A program made the position numbers and the translations under genes. The notes beneath the pieces are model-generated. The model was not told the origin of the DNA and did not search any database. It saw nothing but the letters and a program-made list of their open reading frames with translations. A stretch of DNA of 64,000 nucleotides from Fagopyrum homotropicum (taxonomy: Eukaryota > Streptophyta > Magnoliopsida > Caryophyllales > Polygonaceae), in contig BSWB01000008.1 of NCBI GenBank assembly GCA_033239125.1, positions 11,252,001-11,316,000 on the forward strand, read 5' to 3'. Positions 1 to 10,723 of the stretch are shown here, piece after piece (the stretch's first letter is position 1; each line of letters starts with the position of its first letter).

Positions 1-202
1 GCCGCTTGGTTGGTATGAGTAGTTGCCAGAGTGGCCTATCGACCTTTCCGATAGGGTCGGAGCCTTGGAGATCCGTGCAGATGCTAGAGATGCACGAGCC
101 GATGATTATGACCGCATGATGAGAGACATATACCGCTAGCAGTTTGGGCGGAACTATGATCCAGGCTTCTTCCCGTTTCCACCACCGCCTCCACCTCAAT
201 GA
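1..202 (+). pseudogene. A0: C-terminal end of Athila env-position ORF
   Basis: This is the last part of the env-like ORF that Athila elements carry between pol and the 3' LTR; its biochemical role is unknown. Read in frame 2, the peptide ends in a proline-rich tail (FPPPPPP type), like the tails of the corresponding ORFs of A1 (ends at 5909) and A2 (ends at 26376). The segment around RMMRDIYR matches MMSDIYR in A1 and QMRDLYF in A2. In-frame TAG codons at 20-22 and 137-139 show that it is broken. The 5' part lies outside the window. Confidence 0.75.
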
Positions 203-1564
203 TGACCCTTGATGATCGACCGTTTTAGCCGCTCCACCACCATTTTGTGAGTTCTTTTTCTTTCTTTTTTTTCTTCTTTTTCTTTTTGAACATTAGGGAC
301 AATGTCTGTTCCAAGTATGGGCTGGGGTGTGACTAATAGTTTGTAATAACTCTTACTCACTTTGTATGCTTTTATCGAGACTACCTTGCATGTTCATTCT
401 ATTGTTACACGTTTCATTATTGCATTGCATGAAAAAGCTTTTGAAAAACCCATAAAAATTGAAAAATTTTGAAAAATTTTGTGCTTCTAAGGATGGAGAT
501 GACTTCTATGATAATCACTACTTGTGAATTGAGTTTTGATGACAATCGCATGCTTAAACAAATAGTGAATTAAAAAGAAATTGAATGAGTTGATTATTCC
601 TCTTTGCAAGTTTCATAATGTGATGAATGTTACTTAAATCATATTGAGAAATCAAGGTTGAAATCACATGATAAGTTCTTATACTTCTTTTTGAGATGAT
701 TAAGGCAATTCGATTTTCTTTCTTCTTTCTTTGATCATTTAGCCCCTCATTGAAATAATGGCCTCCTTTACCTATCCGGGAATTTGGAGGAGTTGAGTAA
801 TTGGCATGTTTGATGTGGGAGGGCCATGAAAGCAATATTTTGCATTCAAAAGAATAGAAAGAAATTATAGGTTTGGGGAAGTCAATCATGACGATGAGTA
901 ACTCGGCACCATTCACATAGCCGGGTGTTTGTGTCTTGCCAAAGTCTGATTGAGCGATATTCCTAGCGGATTATGGTATGTGCATCAATGGTTTGAGGCA
1001 TCTCGCAAAATTGAGAACCGCCAATCTTCTAGGCTTCGGTTTTTGTGCACCTCTATCCATAACTCCAAAAGTAAAGTCGAAAAATGAATTGAAAAGAAGA
1101 GAGCGAAGCTCTAAGTTGAAAGTGTTGCGGAAACCGCATAGGAAAAAGAAAAGAGTAGTTATTCATTTTCCCGGATTCGTGCACCACATTCCTTAAAGCT
1201 TTCCTTCCCTTTCCGCATTATAGACCTTGTTTGAAAGTCCTTAAGATCAAGAGAATGATATATGACTTGGTGATCTAAATTGAAGTTTCTTATGTTTGAT
1301 TTTGATAATGTTTGAAAGTTATGATGTTTACATGGAAGTTTGATCGATTCATGAGCTTTCTTTACTCTTTACTCTTTGATTATGTGTATGAAAGTCTTAT
1401 AAACGAATGAAGCAAGATTTGAAAATGATCTATTGACTAGGAAGCACATTCATCTAAAAGAAGTTTTGGTTTTGAGAGTGTATCCATAATTCATCCTAAC
1501 TTGAGTTTTAAAGCTTTTGAAAGACCTTGCTTGGGGACAAGCAAGTGGCAAGTATGGGGTTATT
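203..1564 (+). other. A0: 3' untranslated region and polypurine tract
   Basis: This stretch between the env-like stop codon and the 3' LTR has no credible gene. It contains blocks that recur in the same place in A1 (minus strand, 4540-5908) and A2 (26377-27681). The clearest runs from about 902 to 1062, including ACTCGGCACCATTCACATAG and GGCTTCGGTTTTTGTGCACC. A purine-rich stretch ending in AAGTATGGGG just before the LTR is the likely plus-strand primer. The 72-codon ORF at 978-1196 lies over the conserved block and is not kept in A1 or A2, so I do not call it a gene. Confidence 0.7.
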
Positions 1565-3256
1565 TGTTAGCATGAAATATTGTGATATTTTAGGCACGTT
1601 TTCTAAGTGTATTTCATCCATATTGGTGTTCATTGATAAAGAATTGAAGCAATTGTGAGTTAGTTTATCTATATTGTCGATATAGAGGTCTACATAAGCT
1701 TTGTGTTGATTGTAGGCAAATAAAAGCTAAAACCGAACGAATCAAGGGAGAATGGAGATGGATTGAGCATGTCCAAGGATTGAGGACACCACAAGGGAGC
1801 TAAGGAAGATGCTAGGATGAAGAATGACACAAAACAAAGGAGATTTACGAGCACTCGACGTTCCACGCTCTAAAATACGGCCGTACTAGAGTCCACGCTC
1901 TAAACCACGGCCGTGGAACTTTAGCAACACAAGCGTGGAGCATTCCAGAGGGTTACATGGCCGTGGAAGTTGTGAAGCACCGTGATGAATTTCCACGCTC
2001 TAAACCACGCTCTAAACCACGGGCGTGGAATCCCAAGGAACCGTGATTTAGGCGATCTTTTAACGTACAATTTGAAGCCATGATCTTTTACACAATGGGC
2101 TGGACACTTATTCTATCTTGCCCTATAAAAGGACGGAAGGAGAGAGATTCCGTCACCTTCGCTTACGCCTCCACTTAGACTTCGCTTATGCTCATTGCAC
2201 GTGCCTAGGGTTTCAAGTGGGACGTGTAGAGATTGCTATTTCACAACGGAGATTTGCGAAGACTTGGAGATTTGGAAGTTACGCTTTGTCCTTAGGTTTG
2301 ATTAGAAGACGGATTGACATCCCGTTCTTCGTTCTTATCAAGGATTGTGATTGGTTTGTGTTATTCCGAATCTGATATACATCATTACCTTGTTTGTGGA
2401 TTTGAGATTGATTTGAGATTTATTCAAGGTTTTCGAAGGTTTTTATCTTTCATTCTTTTAAATCTTGAATTTGATATCATAATGATTGTTGTTGGCTAAA
2501 ACCCTTTAGCAATTCTAAGGTGAAGGGTTGATAGTTGTGGCTTAGATGATGATAGATCGATCGTAAATAGATTGGACCCTGAGAGTTAGAGAGAATCGCC
2601 GACGAACCCAAAATCACAGTGTGTTCTTGAGTTCCATGGCCGTAGAATCTCAAGATCCACCCGTAATTTCCCTTAGTTTATGAACCCCACTTTTACTTTA
2701 ATCCAAAGTTAAAGATTTGCTTTAACTTAGTCTTGGCTTGCCTTTTCTAGGTGGTAGTGAAGCCTCAACAACCTCAACCTCGATTCCGAGTGTCAAAACC
2801 TTAATCGGTTTAGTTAGTCTTGATCCTTGGATTACAAGTTTGGGTATTTGACATTAATTCTTGTCTTTAGATTCTTTCTATAGTGAAGACTCAACAACCT
2901 TTATAGAGAGTATTTCTAGATAAGTCATATAAAGCCTTGGAACTTCACCGTACATTGCTTTGCATTAGTGTACCTTTGCAACTCTTAACTCAGTCCTTAT
3001 ATGTTTTGTATATCTTGAATCGATTGCCACAGCTGGATTCCTGGATCTTTAGGATTGTTGTTTTCCCAATAATTTACAAAGCTCATACATTTACTTGCTT
3101 GACAATTCTATAATTGGATTTAACCCCCCAAATCCCTGTGTTCGATACTCTGGAATTCTTGCTTAACTATATCGATCCGTACATTGCGGGTTCGCTTGCT
3201 TGATTTCTAGTTTTATAAATTGAAGACTTATTTGCACGCACGCTAAGTGGCGAACA
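1565..3256 (+). repeat. A0: 3' LTR (Athila)
   Basis: This LTR of about 1.69 kb starts TGTTAGCATG and ends GGCGAACA, the same ends as the A1 LTRs. It follows a purine tract, as a 3' LTR should. It holds a cluster of CCACGGCCGTGG-type dyads at 1876-2028, then a TATA box (CTATAAAAG, 2123-2131). The shared Athila LTR end (GATCCGTACATTGCGGGTTCG, then a short tail to GAACA) is present. The sequence after it is the interior of the A1 LTR, not flanking host DNA. Confidence 0.88.
1876..2131 (+). promoter_or_regulatory. A0 LTR: dyad cluster and TATA box
   Basis: The U3 promoter region contains TACGGCCGTA at 1876, CCACGGCCGTGG at 1905, CATGGCCGTGG at 1956 and CCACGGGCGTGG at 2017. CCACGCTCTAAA repeats lie between them. 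The TATA box CTATAAAAG at 2123 follows about 100 bp later. The layout matches the A1 LTRs on the other strand. That the dyads bind a protein is inferred. Confidence 0.6.
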
Positions 3257-4539
3257 ATAACCCAAGGATCAAGATAAACTCAAATGGTTAAGGTTGTGAC
3301 ACTCGAAACCGAAATAGAGACTGTTGAGTCTCACTACTACCTAGGAAAGGCAAGTCAAGACTAGGTTAAAGTTAATCCTTAACTTTAGATTAAAGTAAAA
3401 GCAAAGTTCGTAAACTGGGATAAATCACGGGTAGATCTTGAGAACCATGGCCGTGGAAACCTAAGAACATGCCGTGATTTAGGGTGTCGACGATTTTTTC
3501 TCGTACTCTCAGGGTCCAATCTGTTTACGATCGATCTATCATCATCTAAGCCACAACTATCAACCCTTCGACTTAGAATTGCTAAAGTGTTTTAGCCAAT
3601 AACCATTATCATGATATCAATATTCAATTTAAGGAGAATGAAAGATGAAAACCTCGAATAAACCATAAAACTTCAAAACCAATTCTCAAATTCGAAACAC
3701 AAGAAGCAATGTTAATGGATTCAGAATATATAACACGAAACCTCACAATGATCTAAGGCAAGCACAAAGAACGGGATGTCAATCCGTCTTCAATATGAAA
3801 ACCTAAGAAAAGATCTAAACGTCCGCTGCAAGCAGTCTCCAATCTCCAATAATCCGGAGTTTCCGCAACTCTAGGCGGCTTCCAATCAACCCTAAGCAAG
3901 AGTGCTAAACAGAGGGTATGCGGTCGTCCCCGAAATTCTCTTTTCCAGTCTTTTTATAAGGCGATAAAGAGTTACCATCAAGGCCCAATACGTAAATGAC
4001 GTGGCAAATAATGACACGTCAAAAGATTGCCTAAATCACTGTCTCGCAGCCTTCCACGACCGTGGTTTAGAGCGTGGAAACAGATTACGTTGCCTTGTGA
4101 CTTCCACGACCGTAATTTAGACCGTGTAACTTACTGAAGTGTTCGAAACTCTCTTCCACGTTCATAATGTCAGGTCCACGGCCGTGGTTTAGAGCGTGGA
4201 CTTCAATTCATCTTCTCCACGGCCGTAATTCAGGGTGTGGAAGTGTATAATACATGTTGTTGCCTTTGTTTCATGTCATTCTTCATCCTAGCTCCTTCCT
4301 TAGCTTATTTGATGTATCTCCTAATCCTCGAACATGATTGATTACTCCTTTTTCTCTCTCAAATGCTCCGATTCCAGCTCCTATTCACATATAATCAACA
4401 CAAAGCTAGTGTAGACTTCCATATCGACAAGATAGATGAACAAGCTAGCATTGGCTTCAAAACCTTATCCATGTACACAATAATAAGGGAAAAACAACCA
4501 AAATAAGTTCCTATAATATCGCCATATTTCATGCTAACA
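3257..4539 (-). repeat. A1: 3' LTR, truncated by A0
   Basis: This 1283-bp segment matches 14689-15967 of the complete right LTR, with differences of a few percent by eye. It ends in GCTAACA, the complement of the TGTTAGC start, followed by the complement of the purine tract. The first roughly 430 bp of the right LTR have no counterpart here. The TATA box (complement, TTTTTATAAG) is at 3951-3960 and the dyad cluster at about 4040-4245, including CCACGGCCGTGG at 4176. Confidence 0.87.
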
Positions 4540-5908
4540 AAATACCCCATACTTGTCACTTGTTTGTCCCCAAACAAGGTGTTCAAAAGCTTAGAACACA
4601 AGTTAGAATGAAATATGCATGCAAATTCAAAACAAAACCATCCTTTAGGCAAATGTGCTTCTAGTCAATAGATCATCCTCAAACCTTGCTTCATTCATCC
4701 TTGAAAACGCTCATATACATAAACCAAAGAATGTAAAGTAAAGAAACATCATAAATCGCTTAAACTTCAAGACAAACATCATAACCTTCAAGTATTGTCA
4801 AAATCAAGCATGTGAAACTTCAATTTAGATTACCAAGTCAAATAACACTCTTTTGATCTTGAGGACTTTCAAGTAAGGTCTAGAATGCGGAAAGGAGGGA
4901 AACTTGTAAGGGATGTGGTGCATGAATCCGGGAAAAGGAATAACCCAACGCTTTTTTTTTCTTTTTATTTTGATTTGCAACACCATCAACTTAGAGCTTT
5001 GCTCTTTTCTTTTTCACATTAATTTTTCGACTTTACTTTTTGAAATATGGATAGCGGTGCACAAAAACCGAAGCCTAGGAGATCGGCGTTTCTCAACTTT
5101 AAGATGCCTCAAACCTTGATGCACATACGATCATTCGTTAGGAATATCGCTTAATCCGAATTTGGCAAGACACAAACACCCGGCTATGTGAATGGTGCCG
5201 AGTTACACATCGTCATGATTGACTTCCCCAAACCTATTAGTTCTATTCTTTGAATGCAAAATTTTGCTTTCATGGCCCTCCCACATCAAACATGCCAAAT
5301 ATCAACTCCTCCAAATTCCTGGATAGGTAAGGGAGGCAATTACTTTTATTGAGGGGCTAAATAATCAAAGAAAGAAGTAAGAAAATCGAATTGCCTTAAT
5401 CATTTCATAAAGAAGTATAAGAACTCATCATGTGATTTCAACCTTAATTTCTCAATATGATTTAGATAAAACTTTCACATTATGAAACTTGCAAGAAAGG
5501 ATAAACAACACATTCAATTTCTTTTCAATTTATAATTCCGTTTAAGCATACAATTGTCATCAAAAACTCATTTCACAAGTGAGAACTATCATAGAAGTCA
5601 TCTCTAATCTTAGAAGCACAAGAACGTTTTCAAAAATTTTCAAAATTTTCAAAATTTTATGGGTTTTTTCAAACTTTTTCATGCAATGCAATAACGAAAC
5701 GTGTGACTATGGAATGAAACATGCAAAGTGTCATGGATAGAAGCAAGCAAATGTAGTAGAGTTATTACACACATAGTCACACCCCACCCCATACTTAAAA
5801 CATACATTGTCCTCAATGTTCAAAAAGGAAATAAAGAAAAGAGAGAAAAGCAAAATGAACTCACTAGACGGTGGTGGGGCGGCTGAAATCCGGTGATCGT
5901 CAAACTCG
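4540..5908 (-). other. A1: 3' untranslated region and polypurine tract
   Basis: This is the complement of the same 3' UTR seen in A0. The purine tract reads as AATACCCCATACTTG at 4540 on plus. The conserved block (complement of GGCTTCGGTTTTTGTGCACC and ACTCGGCACCATTCACATAG) lies at about 5055-5210. No gene is apparent. Short ORFs here have no counterpart in A0 or A2. Confidence 0.7.
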
Positions 5909-7432
5909 TCACTGCGGAGGAGGCGAAGGTGGAAACGGACGGAAGTCATGGCTATAGTACCGCCCGGACTGCTGGCGGTAAATGTCACTCATCATCTCAT
6001 CATGCTCCCGGCTCCGTGTCTCCTAGGTCCCCTGCTGGATCTCCAAGTCTCCAACTCTCCTAGAAAGGTCGGTGGCCCACGCCGGTAGTTGTTCATACCA
6101 AGCTGGTGGCTGGCCATACCATGCTGGTGCGTCCTGGGGAGTCGGTGCTGCTGGTGCTGAGGGTGCTTGATCATACCACGGAGGTGGAGCTCCCATCCAT
6201 GAGGGTTGCTCCCCATACCAAGCGGAAGGAGCGTCCATCCAAGTCAGCCTCTCACTCACCCTAGCACGGCGAAAGGAAGAGGTTCCGAAAGGTCCGGAAG
6301 GTCGTGGGGAGCGTCTAGGAGGGTCGGGGAAGTGTGCCGGCTGATCCGCAAAAGTGTCAAAGTCCTGCTCGTCACCTCCTCCTATCTCCTCCTCAACATC
6401 TGCAGCCGGGACATCATCCGGCACAAAAGGAGGTGCTGCCAATCTAATCGCATGCATGGCGGCGAAAGTCTGCTTCCAGTTATGGCGTCCGGCCATAATG
6501 GAATACTCGGGGAGCCAAGGTATACCTCTACCTCCTCTCTCCTCCCAAGGCACACCGGCGGTAGGTGGACCGCGGTGTCTAGGGAAGATGATGCCCCTAG
6601 TCATAAGGCTATTGAGACCCAAAGGTCTCGCCGCTATCCTAGTGCAAACGGAATAGTCTATCCCTAGCTGCGAGGCAATGTGAGTGACCATACCACCATA
6701 TCCTATATTTCCGGCTCTCTTGTTCTTCAGCTTATTCATGGTGGAGGCTAGGAGGGTAGCACAATCGGCGGGTCTACCATGGAGCATAGAGTAAAGGAGG
6801 AAAAGCTCATCGGTCTTAATCTTTTGAGGGGTCTCGGTCCTAGGAAATAGGCACTCGGAAAGGACCCGATGACCTATCTTTAAGGCTAAGTGATAGATGA
6901 GCTTAGCCTTGGTGTCGGCCAGTTGCCAACGGTCCTCACTAGCATATATCATAGCGATATCCTCCCAAAAATCCTTAGCATATACCTCGCTAGGAAACCG
7001 ACCATTGAAGGTCTCTTGGAACCCAAAGAAGGCTCCAAACTGCAAGATCGAGAACTCATAGTTCTCCTCCATGAACCGAAAAGAAACCATCATATCGACG
7101 GCGTTATGCTCAAAGGAAGTGACAAACTCCCTAGTGATCTCATAAGCGTCCGCTCGAATAGCGGAAAAGACTATCAACCCAGCTCTATCTAGAAGCCATG
7201 TCAAATCATTCAGTACGTTCAGCGGTTCAAGCTCCTCAAGCACTAAGTAACGCGGTCCTATGACCGGACTCTTTTGGATCTTCTCTAAGGTATCGAGGTA
7301 ATCCTCATGAATGGTTGGAATTCTAGGAGGTGGGGGTGATGGTGGTTCACTAGGAGGGACTTGGGTGGAAGATGAATTGTCACCTTTCCTCTACTTGTTC
7401 CTACTCGACTTTCTCCTAAACAAATTGTCCAT
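5909..7432 (-). pseudogene. A1: Athila env-position ORF (ORF-1 family type)
   Basis: This is the env-like ORF downstream of integrase; its function is unknown and no clear membrane segment is seen. I place the start at ATG 7432 because it opens a short basic stretch followed by a proline-rich stretch, like the start of the A2 copy. TAG at 7391-7393 breaks the frame. The main open part is about 400 codons, from 7243 down to a TAG at 6023-6025, after which the same frame runs on to a TGA at 5909. The core has the block SFRFMEENYEFSILQFGAFF and the run HRVLSECLFPRTETPQK, both shared with A2. The C-terminal third repeats Trp-Tyr-containing units (PxWYxQxP) and is Pro/Ala-rich. It resembles the Pfam ATHILA ORF-1 family, judged from memory of that family. 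Confidence 0.8.
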
Positions 7433-8258
7433 TACAGGGGAAATCACGGTCTGTTCTTGGAAAACCACGGCCGTGGAACCTACAGGGACCGTGGTTCTGT
7501 TCTGTTTCACTCAAATCTCAAACAAATCACACCAAATTCATCAGACACAGTCCTAGACTAGTTCCAAATCCAATTCCAATCAGTTATCCTAAAAATCTTG
7601 CGAAGAATTGAACCAAATTGACAAGTAGAGAAAGAGGAGAAAAACTTAGGTCTTGGATTTTTAAAATCAAAATTCCTTCTTCTACAGGGATTGTTCACTT
7701 GAATTGTTGATTGGATCTTGTAGATGATCGAAATTGCTTCACTTTAAGATCAAGAATCGTTCGAATCGGACTCCGAAAGAAGATTTGCGAGAAGGGGAAA
7801 GATTTCGGCGATTAGGGCGTGGATTTGAGAAATTGTGGTATTTTTGTGAAGGAAGGTGGTTTATATAGTGGCCGTAAAAATTTTGGAAAATCACGGTCAC
7901 TCGGGGTGTTCCACGGCCGTGGAATTGTACGGACCCGTGGTTTTGGTGATTTTTCTCAGATTTTGGAAGAATTACGGTCATTGTAGCTTCCACGACCGTG
8001 GTTTGGGGCGTGGAACTCTATGTATTGTGCCAAAATCCAATTTTCGTCAATTCCTTCTAACTTTTCCTCCTTCCATTACCTATTCCATTGCTCCTACATC
8101 CAAAAACACGACATACTGGGAGGTATCGAGGGCAAAACAAAGCAAAAACGACTAAACTAATCAAATCTAAGAATGAAAAACAAAAGCATAAGTGCAATAC
8201 CTTGGGTTGCCTCCCAAGAAGCGCTTGTTTTAGGTCCGTAGCTAGACCGTACCTACGT
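7433..8258 (-). other. A1: spacer between integrase and env-like ORF
   Basis: There is no gene in this stretch. In minus-strand order it has a hairpin-capable sequence at 8201-8218 (CTTGGGTTGCCTCCCAAG, six-base arms), a dyad cluster at about 7890-8011, a TATA box at 7860-7867, and a further CCACGGCCGTGG at 7465-7476 just upstream of the env-like ATG. Overlapping ORFs of under 105 codons have no counterpart in A2 and are judged spurious. Confidence 0.7.
7860..8011 (-). promoter_or_regulatory. A1: candidate internal env promoter
   Basis: On the minus strand a cluster of LTR-type dyads (CCACGACCGTGG near 7990-8002, CCACGGCCGTGG at 7911-7922, and partial copies) is followed by TATATAAA at 7867-7860. 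The env-like ATG lies 435 nt further. A2 has the same order, with its own motif and a 450-nt distance. Seen: motif copies and TATA. Inferred: promoter activity. Confidence 0.5.
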
Positions 8259-9305
8259 CTATTCGAGTGTGGTGGGTGCGAACTCCTCAGCTTGGAGCTC
8301 CGGTGTATACTTCTTAAGTCGTTGTCCGTTCACCTTGAAACTTCCACTCTTTTCACCCCATACTTCAACTGCGCCATGGGGAAAGACATGTTTCATTAGA
8401 TAAGGTCCAGTCTAACGAGATTTAAGCTTACCTGGAAAGAGTCGAAGTCTCAAATTGAAGAGGAGAACTTGATCTCCTTCTTTGATGTCCTTTGGAATGA
8501 TATGCTTATCATGCCAACGCTTCGCTCTTTCCTTATAGATCTTGGCGTTCTCATATGCGTTTAAGCATAGTTCTTCAAGCTCGTTAAGGTCCAAGAGGCG
8601 CTTCTCGCCCACTTCCTCCATGCTGAAGTTCAACCACTTTACCGCCCAATATGCTTTATGTTCCAGCTCCACCGGCAAGTGACAAGACTTCCCATACACA
8701 AGGTTGTATGGTGTTGTTCCTATGGGAGTCTTGTACGCAGTTCTATATGCCCACAATGCATCATCTAGTTTGAAAGACCAATCCTTCCTTATCTTCGAAA
8801 TTGTCTTCTCTAGGATGCCCTTGATCTCTCTATTCGAAATCTCCACTTTTCCACTCGTTTGTGGATGGTAGGGAGTGGCGATCTTGTGAGTCGCCCCATA
8901 CTTAGCTAGTAGAGCTTCGAATCGTCGGGCAATTAAGTGAGAGTCTCTGTCACTAATGATGGTCCGTGGTGTCCCAAACCTTGGGAAAATAGTTCTATTA
9001 AAGAACTTAACTACAACCATGGCATCGTGAGTTGGAGAGGCTATAGCTTCAACCCATCTTGAAACATAATCTACAGCTAGAAGTATGTATTGGTTTCCAC
9101 AAAATGATGGGAAAGGTCCCATGAAGTCTACTCCCCAAACGTCAAAGATCTCCACCTCCTGAATGTTGTTAAGAGGCATCTCGTTCCTCCTAGAGATGTT
9201 CCCTGTTCTTTGACAAGCATCGCAGCAGGAAATAAAGGTTTGCACATCTTTAAATAAAGTAGGCCAAAAGAAACCGGACTGCAATACCTTAACGCTAGTT
9301 TTGTT
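8259..9305 (-). pseudogene. A1: integrase core and C-terminal part
   Basis: It inserts element DNA into the genome. The first Asp lies in VDFMGPFP, the second in IISDRDSH and the Glu in KVEISNRE, so the DDE triad is present, but the normally conserved SDGGTHF is altered to SDRDSHL. The zinc-finger cysteines (CCDACQ) open this part. The C-terminal end has TGPY and FPHGAVEVWGE motifs and stops at 8259-8261. An in-frame TAG separates it from the upstream part at 9306, and another stop falls just before TGPY (near 8413). Confidence 0.88.
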
Positions 9306-9800
9306 TTAACTAGCGCGTCCTCCACAAGGTAGTGAATGACAATGACGGATGACGCTTTGCATCTCGTCTTCTGGCACACATCTTCGAATGATTCTGTCGG
9401 GACCTCTCTTGAAGAGTAGAGGTTCATTCCAAAAGTATTGTCGGACATCCTTAAAGAACTTCTTCCTTTGTGCGTAGGATAATCTGGGAGGTATTTCCTG
9501 ACAAACCAAATAGTTAACAAAATCAGCAAACCATGGTTCGTTACCTCTTGATATCTTGTTGATGCACATCTCAATGATGTGTAAATGTTCGTCCGGAAAG
9601 GAGTCATCTATAGGTAGCTCGTTGTCTTCAATGTGTGGTAGACGACTCAAGGGATCCGCAACAGAATTTTCCGAGCCTTTCTTGTCACTGATCTCTAGAT
9701 GGAATTCTTGTAGGAGAAGAATCCATCTAATCAGCCTTGGCTTCACATCCTTTTTGGCAAGTAGATAACGGATCGCAGCATGGTCTGTGTACACGATCCC
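9306..9800 (-). pseudogene. A1: end of RNase H and N-terminal integrase
   Basis: It starts with the YTDHAAIRYL motif of the RNase H domain and contains NSVADPLSRLP, its usual end. It then runs into the first half of the integrase zinc-binding domain (RHCHSLPCGG). It is displaced by one frameshift (about 9812) from the upstream RT-RNase H segment and ends in TAG at 9306. A2 has the same region uninterrupted. Confidence 0.85.
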
Positions 9801-10723
9801 TTTGCACCTACAAGATAAGAATGAAACTTTTCAAAGGCATATACAATAGCTAAGAATTCTTTTTCAGTTATGGCGTAGTTAAGCTGCGCTTCATCTAGCG
9901 TCTTGCTAGCATAGTAGATAGCATGGGTTTGTCCTTCCTTCTTTTGTCCTAGCACAGCTTCTTCAGCTACGTCACTCACATCACACATAACCTCGAACGG
10001 AAGATTCCAGTCCGGGGGTTGGATGATCGGGGCTGAGATTAGAGCTTCCCGGATCTTGTAGAATGCATCTAAACAATCCTACGAAAAGTCAAAAACTGCA
10101 TCCTTCATCAATAGATTAGTAAGCGGTTTTGATATCTTAGAAAAGTCTTTGATAAAACATCTATAAAATCCAGCATGTCCTAGAAAGCTTCTTATCCCCT
10201 TCACCGAAGATGGAGGAGGAAGCTTTTCTATGGTCTCTATCTTAGCCTTATCTACTTCAATCCCTCTATTAGAGATCAAGTGTCCGGGTACAATGCCTTC
10301 CTTTACCATGAATTGACACTTCTCCCAATTAAGAACTAGGTTAGTGTCTTTGCACCTTTGTAACACAAGAGAAAGGTTAGAAAGACAATTATCAAAAGAG
10401 GAACCATAAATAGAAAAGTCATCCATGAAAATCTCCATGATCTCCTCTATGTACTCCGATAAGATAGCCATCATGCACCTTTGGAAGGTGGTTGGGGCAT
10501 TGCAAAGCCCGAACGGCATTCTCCTATAAGCGAGCGTACCCCACGGGCACGTGAATGTGGTCTTCTCTTGATCGTCCGGATGGATCGGAATCTGGAAGAA
10601 GCCACTATAACCGTCAAGATAGCAAAAATGAGGATGTTGTGCTAACCTATCAAGCATTTGATCAATGAAGGGTAATGGGAAATGATCCTTCCTAGTTGCA
10701 TTGTTTAGCTTCCAGTAATCAAT
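9801..10723 (-). pseudogene. A1: reverse transcriptase and first part of RNase H
   Basis: It copies element RNA to DNA and removes the RNA strand. RT motifs are FPLPFIDQML, YLDGYSGFFQIPIH, MPFGLCNAPTTFQ and the catalytic FMDDFS (YxDD variant). RNase H starts at FEVMCDVSD. The frame begins after a TAA that replaces the Cys of the usual CIDYRKLN (here IDYWKLN). A second stop follows VFDFS near 10079, and a frameshift interrupts RNase H near 9812. Confidence 0.88.

Noticed and set aside
6206..6667. Plus-strand ORFs of 153 and 100 codons opposite the A1 env-like ORF
   Set aside because: They are antisense shadows of a GC-rich, Pro-rich coding region with no family resemblance.
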